Positions 45,099-54,214 of a stretch of 64,000 nucleotides of DNA are shown in pieces (position 1 is the stretch's first letter; the number at the start of each line of letters is the position of its first letter). The notes below the pieces were generated by a model. That model was not told where the DNA came from and did no database searches. It saw only the letters and a list, made by a program, of their open reading frames with translations. This DNA is from Thermosynechococcus sp. NK55a (GTDB lineage: Bacteria > Cyanobacteriota > Cyanobacteriia > Thermosynechococcales > Thermosynechococcaceae): assembly GCF_000505665.1 (NCBI RefSeq), contig NC_023033.1, positions 1,178,001 through 1,242,000 on the forward strand, written 5' to 3'. The position numbers and the translations under genes are program-made.

Positions 45099-46732
45099 GT
45101 GTCGCAGCTTAGCTCGCCAAGACGTTGGTTAAAGCGCAGATTTTCACTATAGTCCACAGGAACATCAATGATAGTGGGGACATCCTGTGCCAGAGCAGTT
45201 TTTAGGGTTGGGATAAAGTCAGCGGTCTCCTCAATGCGATAGCCTTTGAGTCCCATGCTCTCGGCTAACTTGACAAAATCGGGGTTCCCAAAGTGCACAT
45301 AGACGGATTCACCAAAGTAGCGCTGCTGCTTCCACTCAATGAGGCCATAGCCGCCATCATTAAAGATAATGGTTGTGAAGTTTGTGCCTATGCGCAGGGC
45401 CGTCTCCAGTTCTTGGCAATTCATCATGAAACCACCATCGCCGGTGACTGCCACCACCTGCCGCTGGGGACAGACCAATTTTGCGGCTATTGCCCCCGGT
45501 ACGGCAATTCCCATGGCCGCAAAGCCATTGGAAATCAAGCAGGTGTTGGGGCGATCGCAGTGGTAGTGACGGGCAATCCACATCTTATGGGCACCCACAT
45601 CAGAAATAACAATGTCCTCTGGCCCCATGACTTGGCGCAAGTCATAGATTAGCTTTTGGGGCTTAACGGGAAAACTCTCATCCTGGGCATATTGGCAATA
45701 GTCCGCCACAATCGCCTGACGCAGTGCCACTGCATAGGGGGTGGGTTTATCTTGGCGTTCGGCCCGCTTAAGAATTTCATAGAGGGAGTCAGAAATATCG
45801 CCAACAACCTCAACGACAGGGATGTAGCTGCTGTCAATTTCCGCAGGGGTGGCCGCAATATGGATAATGGGCAAGCGGCCATCGGGGTTCCAGCTTTTCG
45901 GGGAATACTCAATTAAGTCATAGCCAATGGCAATGACTAAGTCGGCATGATCAAAGCCGCAGCTAATATAATCCCGCTGTTGAAGTCCCACGGTCCACAG
46001 GGCAAGGGGGTGTTGATAGGGAATGACCCCTTTGCCCATGAAGGTATTGGCCACGGGAATATTCAGCTTTTCAGCAAAATGGGTGAGGGCAGCGGCAGCC
46101 TGGGCGCGAATGGCGCCATTCCCCACTAGGATCAGGGGGTTTTCGGCAGTATTGATGAGTTCAGCAGCCTTGAGAATACTCTGGAAGGAGGCATAGGTTT
46201 TTTCGGGCGAGCTGGGCTTGAGGGGATAGCCCTCGGCTTCCATGGCGGCAATGTTTTCAGGCACATCAATGTGAACCGCACCGGGCTTCTCATTCTGGGC
46301 AATTTTAAAGGCCTTGCGGACAATTTCCGGGGTAATGCTGGGGCGGACAATCTGGGCATTCCATTTGGTTACTGGGCTAAACATGGCCACCAAGTCCAGA
46401 TATTGGTGGGACTCGATGTGCATGCGGTCCGTCCCCACTTGCCCTGTAATAGCCACCAGAGGAGCGCCATCGAGGTTAGCATCAGCAACGCCGGTCATTA
46501 AATTTGTGGCACCAGGGCCGAGGGTAGAAAGACACACCCCTGCTTTGCCAGTGAGCCGACCATAGACATCGGCCATAAAGGCTGCCCCCTGTTCATGGCG
46601 GGTGGTTATAAATTCAATCTGAGAGCGACGGAGGGCCTGGAGGACATCGAGATTTTCTTCCCCTGGCAGGCCAAAAATATATTCAACGCCTTCATTTTCA
46701 AGGCATTTCACGAGTAATTCGGCGGTATTCAT
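45095..46732 (-). CDS. Acetolactate synthase, large-subunit type
   Basis: 545 residues from ATG 46732 (MNTAELLVKCLENEGVEYIF). Thiamine-diphosphate enzyme motifs: FGLPGEENLDVLQAL, catalytic Glu in TTRHEQGAAFMADVYGR (about 48), and the Mg/ThDP motif GDGGFMMNCQELETALRIG...NDGG (about 432-460). The GLPGEEN form resembles the AlsS/IlvG-type enzymes that condense two pyruvates to acetolactate. No small regulatory subunit is adjacent. Stop codons interlock with the FAD oxidoreductase gene (CTAA, 45095-45098). Confidence 0.9.
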   Translation of the reverse strand: MNTAELLVKCLENEGVEYIFGLPGEENLDVLQALRRSQIEFITTRHEQGAAFMADVYGRLTGKAGVCLSTLGPGATNLMTGVADANLDGAPLVAITGQVGTDRMHIESHQYLDLVAMFSPVTKWNAQIVRPSITPEIVRKAFKIAQNEKPGAVHIDVPENIAAMEAEGYPLKPSSPEKTYASFQSILKAAELINTAENPLILVGNGAIRAQAAAALTHFAEKLNIPVANTFMGKGVIPYQHPLALWTVGLQQRDYISCGFDHADLVIAIGYDLIEYSPKSWNPDGRLPIIHIAATPAEIDSSYIPVVEVVGDISDSLYEILKRAERQDKPTPYAVALRQAIVADYCQYAQDESFPVKPQKLIYDLRQVMGPEDIVISDVGAHKMWIARHYHCDRPNTCLISNGFAAMGIAVPGAIAAKLVCPQRQVVAVTGDGGFMMNCQELETALRIGTNFTTIIFNDGGYGLIEWKQQRYFGESVYVHFGNPDFVKLAESMGLKGYRIEETADFIPTLKTALAQDVPTIIDVPVDYSENLRFNQRLGELSCDT

Positions 46733-46817
46733 AGGATGGGCGATCGCGGGCACTACCTCCTATCGTAATTTTGCTTTCTTTGCCCAATCCTTAAATGTTG
46801 GCAAATGCTGACGAAAT

Positions 46818-47105
46818 TTATGCCGCTGCCAGATTGGAAATGACCTTGGCTAAATCAATATCCTTTTGGGTAATCCCCCCAGCATCATGGGTGGTGAGAC
46901 AGACTGTGACCCGATTCCAAGAAATGGATAAATCAGGGTGATGCCCAGCCTGCTCAGCGGGATCCACAAGGCGATTGACAAAGGCAATGGAACCTAGGAA
47001 GTTCTTGAAGGTGAAGGTTTGCTCAAGGCGATCGCCCACCTGTTTCCAGCCGGGTAGGCTAGCTAACTGTGCCTGAATCTCCTCTGGAGATAATCGCTCT
47101 GCCAT
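46818..47105 (-). CDS. phhB: Pterin-4a-carbinolamine dehydratase
   Basis: 95 residues. The active-site motif EQAGHHPDLSISWNRVTVCLTTHDAGG contains the two adjacent His residues and the downstream His that define the fold. It dehydrates 4a-hydroxytetrahydropterin; in cyanobacteria that make tetrahydropterin glycosides, the physiological substrate is uncertain. It stands alone between the acetolactate synthase and rpsN genes, on the same strand. Confidence 0.94.
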   Translation of the reverse strand: MAERLSPEEIQAQLASLPGWKQVGDRLEQTFTFKNFLGSIAFVNRLVDPAEQAGHHPDLSISWNRVTVCLTTHDAGGITQKDIDLAKVISNLAAA

Positions 47106-47148
47106 CGTTTTGCCTCAGTGCTATTAGCTGTAGGGTAGCAACGTCAAG

Positions 47149-47449
47149 TTACCAACTGGACTTGACAACCCCGGGCAGTAATCCTTGGTGAGCCATTTCC
47201 CGCAGGGCATTGCGGCAGAGGCCAAAATCGCGATAGTAACCACGAGGACGACCCGTCAACCAGCAGCGATTCCGCAGCCGCGAAGGGGCACTGTTACGGG
47301 GCAACCGTTGCAGTTGCCGATGGATGCTCATGATCTCTTCTTGGGTTTCGGCACTGGCCAGTTGAGCTTTCAGTTCTTGGCGTTTGCTGGCGTATTTCGC
47401 AACGAGCCGTTGCCGCTTTTTTCCCGTTCGATCATGCTTTTTTGGCCAT
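47149..47449 (-). pseudogene. rpsN: Ribosomal protein S14, frame broken twice in A6 runs
   Basis: From ATG 47449 the read begins MAKK, then hits TGA because the run at 47438-47443 has six A's (coding strand) where seven are needed for MAKKSMIER. A second A6 run at 47417-47422 also needs a seventh A to enter the frame [19 protein letters not shown]. From there on the S14 sequence is perfect to GVVKSSW. With both bases restored the protein is exactly 100 residues, the normal S14 length. S14 is essential for 30S assembly, so two base-calling errors in homopolymers, or slippage, are likelier than true loss. Confidence 0.9.
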
Positions 47450-47547
47450 GGGGGTGTGTTTGTCCTCGATAATGATGAATTTGGTATTCTATATCCTATC
47501 AAAGAGCGATTTGCTGCTGCAACTGTTGATCCTTGCGGGGTGTTTCT

Positions 47548-49008
47548 GTGCCCTTACATCTGTACAACACATTGTCTCGCCACCTTGAACCCTTTTCGCC
47601 CCTGCACCCAGAGCGGGTGACGATCTATGCCTGTGGTGTTACAGTCTATGACTATTGCCATTTAGGGCACGCCCGTTCCTATGTAGCTTGGGATGTGCTG
47701 CGCCGTTATCTCACGTTCTTGGGCTACACAGTGCACTATGTGCAGAATTTTACCGATATTGATGACAAAATTCTGCGCCGTGCCCATGAAAACGGTGAAA
47801 CCATGGCGACGGTTAGCGATCGCTACATTGCCGCCTACCACGAGGACATGGCGGCTTTGAATATCCTGCCCGCCAGTGCTTATCCCCGCGCCACAGAGGT
47901 GATTCCAGAAATTATTAACCTCATCCAAGGGCTGCTGGATCGGGGCTATGCCTACGTGGCTGGGGGAGATGTTTACTATGCGGTGGCGCAATTTCCCAGC
48001 TATGGCAAGCTCTCGGGGCGCCAGCTTGAGCAATTGATGGCCGGTGCCAGTGGTCGCATTGAGGAAGAGGAGGAGCAGCGCAAACGCCATCCCCTGGATT
48101 TTGCCCTCTGGAAAGCGGCAAAGCCAGAGGAAATGAGGGTCTATAATCCTTGGGAAGCCCCTTGGGGTAAAGGGCGCCCCGGCTGGCACATTGAATGCTC
48201 AGCAATGGTGCGGCAGGCCTTTGGGGCCACAGTGGATATCCACTGCGGCGGTATGGATTTAATTTTTCCCCACCACGAGAATGAAATTGCCCAATCGGAG
48301 GCGGTGACGCAACAGCCCCTAGCGCGATTTTGGCTCCACAACGGCTTTGTTACCGTCAACACTGCGAAAATGTCCAAGTCCTTGGGGAATTTCACGACCA
48401 TTCGTGACCTGCTGGCTCAGGGGGTGGATCCCATGGCCTTGCGCCTATTGGTCTTGCAGGCTCAGTACCGCAAACCCTTGGACTTTACGCCAGAGGCACT
48501 GACTGCCGCTGCCAAGGGCTGGCAAACCCTAGGGGAAGCACTGCACTTGCATCAGCAGATTCCCCTGCCCCCCATAGATGCAGATGCGGTGAGGAGCCAC
48601 CCCAGTACTCAAGCCTTTTGCCAAGCCATGGATGAGGACTTGAACACCGCAGCGGCTCTAGCAGTGATCTTTGAGCTGGCAAAAACCCTCAATCGTGAGC
48701 AGCATCGCTATCTCCATGGGGGAGAGGGGCGGCGATCGCCCGCCGAGGTTAGCCGCGATTGGCACACCTTAGTAACCCTGGCTCAGGTCTTGGGTCTGGA
48801 GGCGAAAGCGGAGCGCAACCCTTCGCCAACAGTGGGACTAACCGATGAGGAGATTCAAGAGTTAATTGCGGCTCGCACGGCTGCCCGCCAAGCCAAGAAT
48901 TACGCCGAGAGCGATCGCCTGCGGGATCTCCTTTTGGCTCAAGGGGTCAAGCTCGTGGATCAAAAGGACGGCACCACCCATTGGTTTCGCGTGCCCTCAG
49001 CCCCCTAA
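47548..49008 (+). CDS. cysS: Cysteinyl-tRNA synthetase
   Basis: 486 residues from GTG 47548 (an in-frame TTG at 47533 is an alternative). Zn2+ Cys in [20 protein letters not shown], where HLGH is the class I signature. IECSAM and [21 protein letters not shown] hold the other metal ligands, and KMSKSLGNF is the KMSKS loop. It charges tRNA-Cys. It is divergent from rpsN with under 100 bp between. Confidence 0.96.
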   Translation: MPLHLYNTLSRHLEPFSPLHPERVTIYACGVTVYDYCHLGHARSYVAWDVLRRYLTFLGYTVHYVQNFTDIDDKILRRAHENGETMATVSDRYIAAYHEDMAALNILPASAYPRATEVIPEIINLIQGLLDRGYAYVAGGDVYYAVAQFPSYGKLSGRQLEQLMAGASGRIEEEEEQRKRHPLDFALWKAAKPEEMRVYNPWEAPWGKGRPGWHIECSAMVRQAFGATVDIHCGGMDLIFPHHENEIAQSEAVTQQPLARFWLHNGFVTVNTAKMSKSLGNFTTIRDLLAQGVDPMALRLLVLQAQYRKPLDFTPEALTAAAKGWQTLGEALHLHQQIPLPPIDADAVRSHPSTQAFCQAMDEDLNTAAALAVIFELAKTLNREQHRYLHGGEGRRSPAEVSRDWHTLVTLAQVLGLEAKAERNPSPTVGLTDEEIQELIAARTAARQAKNYAESDRLRDLLLAQGVKLVDQKDGTTHWFRVPSAP

Positions 49009-49022
49009 CACTGGAGAACACC

Positions 49023-49592
49023 ATGGACGATTCCCTTGTTGACCTGCGTCAGGAACTCTTGGCACTTCTTTGCCGCGATGCCTACCGTGCCGGCGAGTTT
49101 ACCCTGGCCTCTGGCCAAAAAAGCCACTACTACATCAACTGCAAACCCGTCACCCTCTCGGCGCGGGGCGCTTACCTTGTGGGGCGGCTCTTCTTGGAGC
49201 AGTTAGCCCCTGAAGCGGTGGCGGTGGCAGGTCTCACCCTTGGGGCAGATCCCTTGGTAGTAGCGGTGAGCGTACTTTCCAATTTAGCGGGGCAGGATCG
49301 GGCGGCGCTGATTGTGCGTAAGGAAGCCAAAGGCCACGGCACGATGAGCTTTATTGAAGGCCCCCCCTTGCCCCAGGGGGCAGTGGTCACAGTGCTTGAG
49401 GATGTGATCACAACGGGGGGGTCTGCCCTCAAGGCCGTTCTGCGTCTCCAAGAGGCGGGCTATGTGGTGAATGAAGTCCTAGCGATTGTGGATCGCCAAG
49501 GGGGGGGAGCAGCGGCCTTTGCGGCTCAGGGGGTACCCCTGCGATCGCTCTTCCAAATCAGTGACTTAGAAGCCTATCTCAATCACACTTAA
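49023..49592 (+). CDS. pyrE: Orotate phosphoribosyltransferase
   Basis: 189 residues from ATG 49023. FTLASGQKSHYYINCKPVTL is the N-terminal orotate-site block, IVRKEAKGHGTMSFIEG the catalytic Lys loop, and VTVLEDVITTGGSALKAV the PRPP-binding motif. It forms OMP in pyrimidine synthesis. It starts 14 bp after cysS and interlocks its stop with purB (TTAA, 49589-49592). Confidence 0.96.
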   Translation: MDDSLVDLRQELLALLCRDAYRAGEFTLASGQKSHYYINCKPVTLSARGAYLVGRLFLEQLAPEAVAVAGLTLGADPLVVAVSVLSNLAGQDRAALIVRKEAKGHGTMSFIEGPPLPQGAVVTVLEDVITTGGSALKAVLRLQEAGYVVNEVLAIVDRQGGGAAAFAAQGVPLRSLFQISDLEAYLNHT

Positions 49593-50884
49593 ATTCCCAA
49601 GCGCTGGTAAATTTCCTCCAAGTGCCGCAGGTGGTGCTCTGGGTTAAAGCAGGCCTCTAATTCCTCAGGACTGAGATACCGCTGAATTTGAGGGTCTGCC
49701 TTTAGGTTGGCGGCAAAGTCCCCCTGGGGTTGATTCCAAGCGGCATGGGCATGTTTCTGCACAAGGGCATAGGCCGCTTCACGGCTGAGGCCTTTTTCCA
49801 CCAAGGCCAAGAGCACCCGCTGACTAAAGATCACACCGCCGTAGCAATTCATATTGCGGCGCATATTCTCGGGATAAACCTGCAGCGTTTGCACCAAGTC
49901 AGTCATTTCCACCAGCATAAAGTGGGTGAGAATCGAGCTGTCGGGCAAAATTACCCGTTCCACTGCACTGTGGGAAATATCCCGCTCATGCCAAAGGGCA
50001 ACATTTTCCAGGGCAGCCAAGGCATTGCCCCGCAGCACCCGCGCTAGACCCGTGAGCCGCTCGGAACGAATGGGATTGCGTTTGTGGGGCATAGCTGAGG
50101 AACCTTTTTGACCCTTCGCGAAAAATTCCTCCACTTCCAGAACATCGGTGCGCTGTAGATTGCGAATTTCAACGGCAAAGCGCTCCAGACTGGCGCCTAG
50201 CAGGGCAAGGGTTTGCACATAATCTGCATGGCGATCGCGGGAAATGACCTGGGTAGAGGCGGTATCGGGTTGCAGTCCTAGTTTTTGGCAGGCGATCGCC
50301 TCTACCCGCGGATCGACATTGGCATAGGTGCCCACTGCGCCGGAGATTTTGCCCACCGCCACTGTGCGCTGTAACTGACACAGGCGATCGCGATGGCGCA
50401 GCAGTTCCGCCAACCAACCCGCCAGTTTGAAGCCAAAGGTAATGGGTTCAGCGTGAATGCCATGGCTGCGTCCCACCATCACTGTATAGCGATGTTCTTG
50501 GGCACGGTGGCGCACCGCCTGAATGAGATGCTCCAACTGCTCTTGAATCAGTCTTAGACTGGCCACCAGTTGCAGGGCTAAACCAGTGTCGAGAACATCG
50601 GAGCTAGTCAAGCCAAGGTGAATATAGCGCCCAGCATCGCCGACATGCTCGTTGACGTTGGTCAGGAAAGCAATGACATCGTGCTTCACCTCCGCTTCAA
50701 TTTCCTGTACCCGTTGGGGGTCAAACTTGGCCTTGGCTTTGATCTCGGCAACGGCCTCCGCCGGAATATGCCCCAGGTCGGCTTGGGCTTCACAGACGGC
50801 AATCTCAACATCAAGCCATGTTTTGAATTTGTAGGCATCCGTCCAGAGATTCCCCATCGGGGCAAGGGTATAGCGTTCGATCAT
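49589..50884 (-). CDS. purB: Adenylosuccinate lyase
   Basis: 431 residues, the usual length. MIERYTLAPMGNLWTDAYKF is the standard N terminus. The signature loop is GSSAMPHKRNPIRSERLTGLARV, VGRSHGIHAEPITFGFKLA carries the general-acid His, and HLGLTSSDVLDTGLAL binds substrate. It acts twice in purine synthesis (SAICAR to AICAR and adenylosuccinate to AMP). Tail-to-tail with pyrE. Confidence 0.97.
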   Translation of the reverse strand: MIERYTLAPMGNLWTDAYKFKTWLDVEIAVCEAQADLGHIPAEAVAEIKAKAKFDPQRVQEIEAEVKHDVIAFLTNVNEHVGDAGRYIHLGLTSSDVLDTGLALQLVASLRLIQEQLEHLIQAVRHRAQEHRYTVMVGRSHGIHAEPITFGFKLAGWLAELLRHRDRLCQLQRTVAVGKISGAVGTYANVDPRVEAIACQKLGLQPDTASTQVISRDRHADYVQTLALLGASLERFAVEIRNLQRTDVLEVEEFFAKGQKGSSAMPHKRNPIRSERLTGLARVLRGNALAALENVALWHERDISHSAVERVILPDSSILTHFMLVEMTDLVQTLQVYPENMRRNMNCYGGVIFSQRVLLALVEKGLSREAAYALVQKHAHAAWNQPQGDFAANLKADPQIQRYLSPEELEACFNPEHHLRHLEEIYQRLGI

Positions 50885-50935
50885 GGGCGTGTGTTTAGCT
50901 AGAGTGATGAAAAACTGGAATTGAATGGCGATCGC

Positions 50936-52024
50936 CTATTTACGTTCGGGATGGTACACCGTCGCCGCTGTGGCAAAGCCGTTGAGGCGATAGATGAGTT
51001 GGTAAAGACGGCTGTAATCCCGCTGGTTAAAGTGCAAGATCAATCGCGGTAGGTGGAGCGTGTGGGTCAAGGCAGGGTGGTTGATGGGTTGCTCGTCTTC
51101 TACTTCCCGAGGCAACGGTTCAGTCCGTTCAATCTGCCCCGATACGAGAATGTCTTGAAAATCCCGATTGAGTTCTGCTAAGGCAGCATCACTAATGTCT
51201 TGGTTCAACCGCAGCACCAAGCGATCGCCCACATAGCGGCTGGAGTGATAGACCCGATAAAAGCCACTCAGATAGGCTAAGCCTTCGTCCACACTAGTGC
51301 AGATGCGGTAAAGTTCCTGATCTTCTCCATTAATTAGCCCCTTGGCCGCCAATTCCTCGCGAATAAACCGATCCCAATGCTGCCAGTAGGTACCACCGGG
51401 AACGTCCATCAAGGCCAAGGGTTTAGGGGGGGCCTTACCCGTTTGGCACAGGGTCAAGCATTCGAAGGCTTCATCTTGGGTGCCAAAGCCACCGGGAAAG
51501 ACGGCAATGGCATCGGTTTCCTTAAGCAAAAAGAGCTTGCGCGTAAAAAAGTACTTAAAGTGAATCAGGCGCGGATCCCCTTCAATGTAGGGATTGGCAC
51601 CCTGCTCAAAGGGCAGTTCAATGTTGAGGCCAAAGGACTTATTGGGGCCTGCCCCTTTGTTACCAGCCTCCATGATGCCGCCCCCGGCACCGGTGATAAT
51701 CATAAACCCCACCGCACTCGCGGCTTGGGCAAAGCGCACCGCCATTTCATAGACGGGCGCGCTGGAGGGGGTGCGGGCAGAGCCAAAGATCGATATTTTG
51801 CGGGTATGGCGATAGGGGGCAAAGACCCGCAGGGCTTGGTGCATATCCCGCAGACAGGAACGCAGAATTTTCCAATCTAGTCGTTCCAGTTCCTCATCGG
51901 CAATCTCCAGAAAAAGCTGCAGGGCTTGGTAAATCACGTCGCCGTGGGGCACCTTATCCAAGCGACTAATTAACTCGTCGACGTCTTGCTGTAGGCTACT
52001 TAAAGCGACTCGCGAAAGGGTCAT
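50936..52024 (-). CDS. LOG-family protein with N- and C-terminal extensions
   Basis: 362 residues. The central Rossmann domain matches the LOG (lonely guy) family: ISIFGSARTPSSAPVYEMA, IITGAGGGIMEAGNKGA, and the PGGFGTQDEAFECLTLCQTG motif (PGGxGTxxE), about 200-215. The N-terminal 80 residues form a helical extension and the C-terminal 110 an extra domain. LOG proteins release free bases from nucleoside 5'-monophosphates, including cytokinin nucleotides. The larger bacterial forms are of unsettled specificity, so I give no activity. Confidence 0.88.
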   Translation of the reverse strand: MTLSRVALSSLQQDVDELISRLDKVPHGDVIYQALQLFLEIADEELERLDWKILRSCLRDMHQALRVFAPYRHTRKISIFGSARTPSSAPVYEMAVRFAQAASAVGFMIITGAGGGIMEAGNKGAGPNKSFGLNIELPFEQGANPYIEGDPRLIHFKYFFTRKLFLLKETDAIAVFPGGFGTQDEAFECLTLCQTGKAPPKPLALMDVPGGTYWQHWDRFIREELAAKGLINGEDQELYRICTSVDEGLAYLSGFYRVYHSSRYVGDRLVLRLNQDISDAALAELNRDFQDILVSGQIERTEPLPREVEDEQPINHPALTHTLHLPRLILHFNQRDYSRLYQLIYRLNGFATAATVYHPERK

Positions 52025-52055
52025 GGCACCCTAAAAACGTTAGCACCCTATTTTA

Positions 52056-54200
52056 TCAGGTGGAGGGATCGCCTGTGGCAAGGGGTAGGCTGAGGGTAAA
52101 GGTGGTCATGCCTGCTGCACTGTCGGCGCTAATTTCACCCTGCAATTGCTCTACGAGTTTTTGGGTGAGGGCGAGGCCTAAACCCGTTCCCCCCTGTTGC
52201 CACGGATCGGCATTGGGAATGCGATAGAACTTTTCAAAGATGCGCGGCAGCTCTTCGCTGGGGATCTCTGAGGGATTGCTCACCTGAATTTGCAGGCGAT
52301 CGCCCCCGATTGGATCAAACCGGACAACAATCTGTGCGCCAGCAGGGCTATACTTACAAGCATTGTTGAGCAACTCTGCTAAGATGCGGGCTAAGGCATG
52401 GCGGTTGGAGAGGAGGGGGGGCAACGTGGCGGGGCGCAAAACCTCAAGGGATTGCTGCCGCTGTTGCATGCGGTTGCGAAAGGGTTCGAGCACCGCAGGC
52501 AGCCAACTGTTGAGATCAATCACCTCCTGTTGAATCTGGCTGCGCCCTGCCTCCAGGCGTTGCAGATCTAATAAATCATTGATCAGTTCGGTTTCGCGGT
52601 TGCACTCATTGGCGAGAATGTCGAGGTAGCGTTTCTGGCGATCGTCGGTGGCAAATTGCTTCAGCATATAGATGGCCATTTTCATATTAGCCATGGGCGT
52701 ACGCAACTCGTGGGAGACGGTACTCAAGAAATCATCCTTAATGGCATTAAGCCGCTCTAGCTCCTGCATTTTCTGTTCCAGTTCGGCGGTACGGGCACGC
52801 ACTTGTCGCTCCAAATCTGCATTGAGTTCTTGCACCTGTTGGTAAAGCTGGGCTTGGTGAATGGCAAGGGCACACTGATCGGCAATGGTTTTGAGGAGGC
52901 CTAAATCTTCCGGTGTCCAAGACTTGGGCAAGGTTTGTTGCCAAAGGGGGCGATCGCTCGCCAAAACTGACGTTGCCTCACTCGGTTCCCACTCACAATC
53001 TAGAAGCGTAATTTGCCCCAGGAGTTGGCCGAGGTAAACCAGCGGCGTGATCACCAAGGCGTTGACATTTAAGCTTCTCAGAGCCCTTTGCAGTGGCTCC
53101 GGCAAATCCGGACCATCAACCGCCAAAACCACCTGTTCACCCTTCCTGAGGGTGGGTTCAAAAAGGGCGATCGCCTGCTGGTTGAGAGCAATCAAGTCCT
53201 CGGGTAAGCTGACAAAGGGAGGACGGCTTGCAGAGGTAGGGCTATGGGGAGCATGGGTTTGTGTAATCAGGCAGAGGGTCGAACCTAGGGCTTCTAGGAG
53301 TAAATCAGCGGTAATTTGCAGAACCTCCGCTGCTACCATGGTGGTCCGCATGGCTTGAATGATGCGGTTAATGATGGCCTCGCGGCGGGCTTGGTTGCGC
53401 AGTTGTTCCTCGGCTCGCTTGCGATCGGTTACATCCATGACATAGCTGCGGATCAGCTCACTTTCATAGATGTAGTGGATCGATTGCTCGTAGATGCGTC
53501 CTTGGTACTCCACCTCCCGCACATGGACTTTTTCTTGGGTTTGCTTCATGTAGCGTGCTAGTTCCGGCAGTCCCAATAGCAGGGGATGAGCCAACTTCTG
53601 TTGTTGCAAGTCCCGAAACTGCATCACCGCCGCTGGATTGAGATACGTCACCTTCCCCTCCAAATCCACCTCTAAAATCGGGTTGGGCGTCAGTTCCGGA
53701 TAGGAAGCCAGGCGCACCAAGGCTGCTTCACTAAAATTCTCGATATTGCCCTCACTGAGGGGAACGAGCGTTGCAAAGGGATTGGTGCTTTTAGAGAGAA
53801 ATCCTAAGACATCGGTACTGCGGCAAAAATCCTGAAACTCGGTATCCGTCATGTTGGTCAGGGTCAGGTAGCGGGCACGCACATCACCGCCAAACACAAT
53901 CATGTCGCCAGTGCGCAAGTCATGGGCAACAATCCGCTGGCCATTGACCAAAGTCCCATTCGTACTGCGCTTGCCCTGTAAATCGCCATCAATCAGGCGA
54001 AAAAGATAGCTATTGGTCTCAGGACTAGTCACTCGGAACAAAATCGCGTGCTGCCGTGAGACCATCTTGGAGTGGAGCACAATTGAATTCGTCGGATCAC
54101 GGCCAATGGAGTAGGTGGCTGCCTCTAGCAAAATGGGTCGCCGTCCCTCACTGTCTTCGAGGACTAATAGGTGGCGGACTGCCTGCCGCTCATCGCTCAC
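52056..54200 (-). CDS. Sensor histidine kinase: FHA-PAS-GAF-HisKA-HATPase
   Basis: 714 residues from GTG 54200, chosen because AAGGAGG lies 7 bases before it; the longer frame to 54269 overlaps ftsH. Domains: FHA (about 10-115: YSIGRDPTNSIVLHSKMVSRQHA), PAS (about 165-260), GAF (about 275-440), coiled coil, then the H-box FLSTVSHELRTPMANMKM, N-box ELLNNACKYSPAG and G-box GTGLGLALTQKLVE. No transmembrane helix, so it senses inside the cell. FHA domains read phosphothreonine, hinting at cross-talk with Ser/Thr kinases. No response regulator is adjacent. It begins 14 bp after the ftsH stop. Confidence 0.92.
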   Translation of the reverse strand: MSDERQAVRHLLVLEDSEGRRPILLEAATYSIGRDPTNSIVLHSKMVSRQHAILFRVTSPETNSYLFRLIDGDLQGKRSTNGTLVNGQRIVAHDLRTGDMIVFGGDVRARYLTLTNMTDTEFQDFCRSTDVLGFLSKSTNPFATLVPLSEGNIENFSEAALVRLASYPELTPNPILEVDLEGKVTYLNPAAVMQFRDLQQQKLAHPLLLGLPELARYMKQTQEKVHVREVEYQGRIYEQSIHYIYESELIRSYVMDVTDRKRAEEQLRNQARREAIINRIIQAMRTTMVAAEVLQITADLLLEALGSTLCLITQTHAPHSPTSASRPPFVSLPEDLIALNQQAIALFEPTLRKGEQVVLAVDGPDLPEPLQRALRSLNVNALVITPLVYLGQLLGQITLLDCEWEPSEATSVLASDRPLWQQTLPKSWTPEDLGLLKTIADQCALAIHQAQLYQQVQELNADLERQVRARTAELEQKMQELERLNAIKDDFLSTVSHELRTPMANMKMAIYMLKQFATDDRQKRYLDILANECNRETELINDLLDLQRLEAGRSQIQQEVIDLNSWLPAVLEPFRNRMQQRQQSLEVLRPATLPPLLSNRHALARILAELLNNACKYSPAGAQIVVRFDPIGGDRLQIQVSNPSEIPSEELPRIFEKFYRIPNADPWQQGGTGLGLALTQKLVEQLQGEISADSAAGMTTFTLSLPLATGDPST

Positions 54201-54214
54201 CGTTGCCTCCTTAC

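Noticed and set aside
47417-47443. Programmed -1 ribosomal frameshifting in rpsN
   Set aside because: Two separate -1 shifts in one short essential gene, without a suitable heptamer in the zero frame or a downstream structure I could see, is less likely than sequencing error or transcript slippage.
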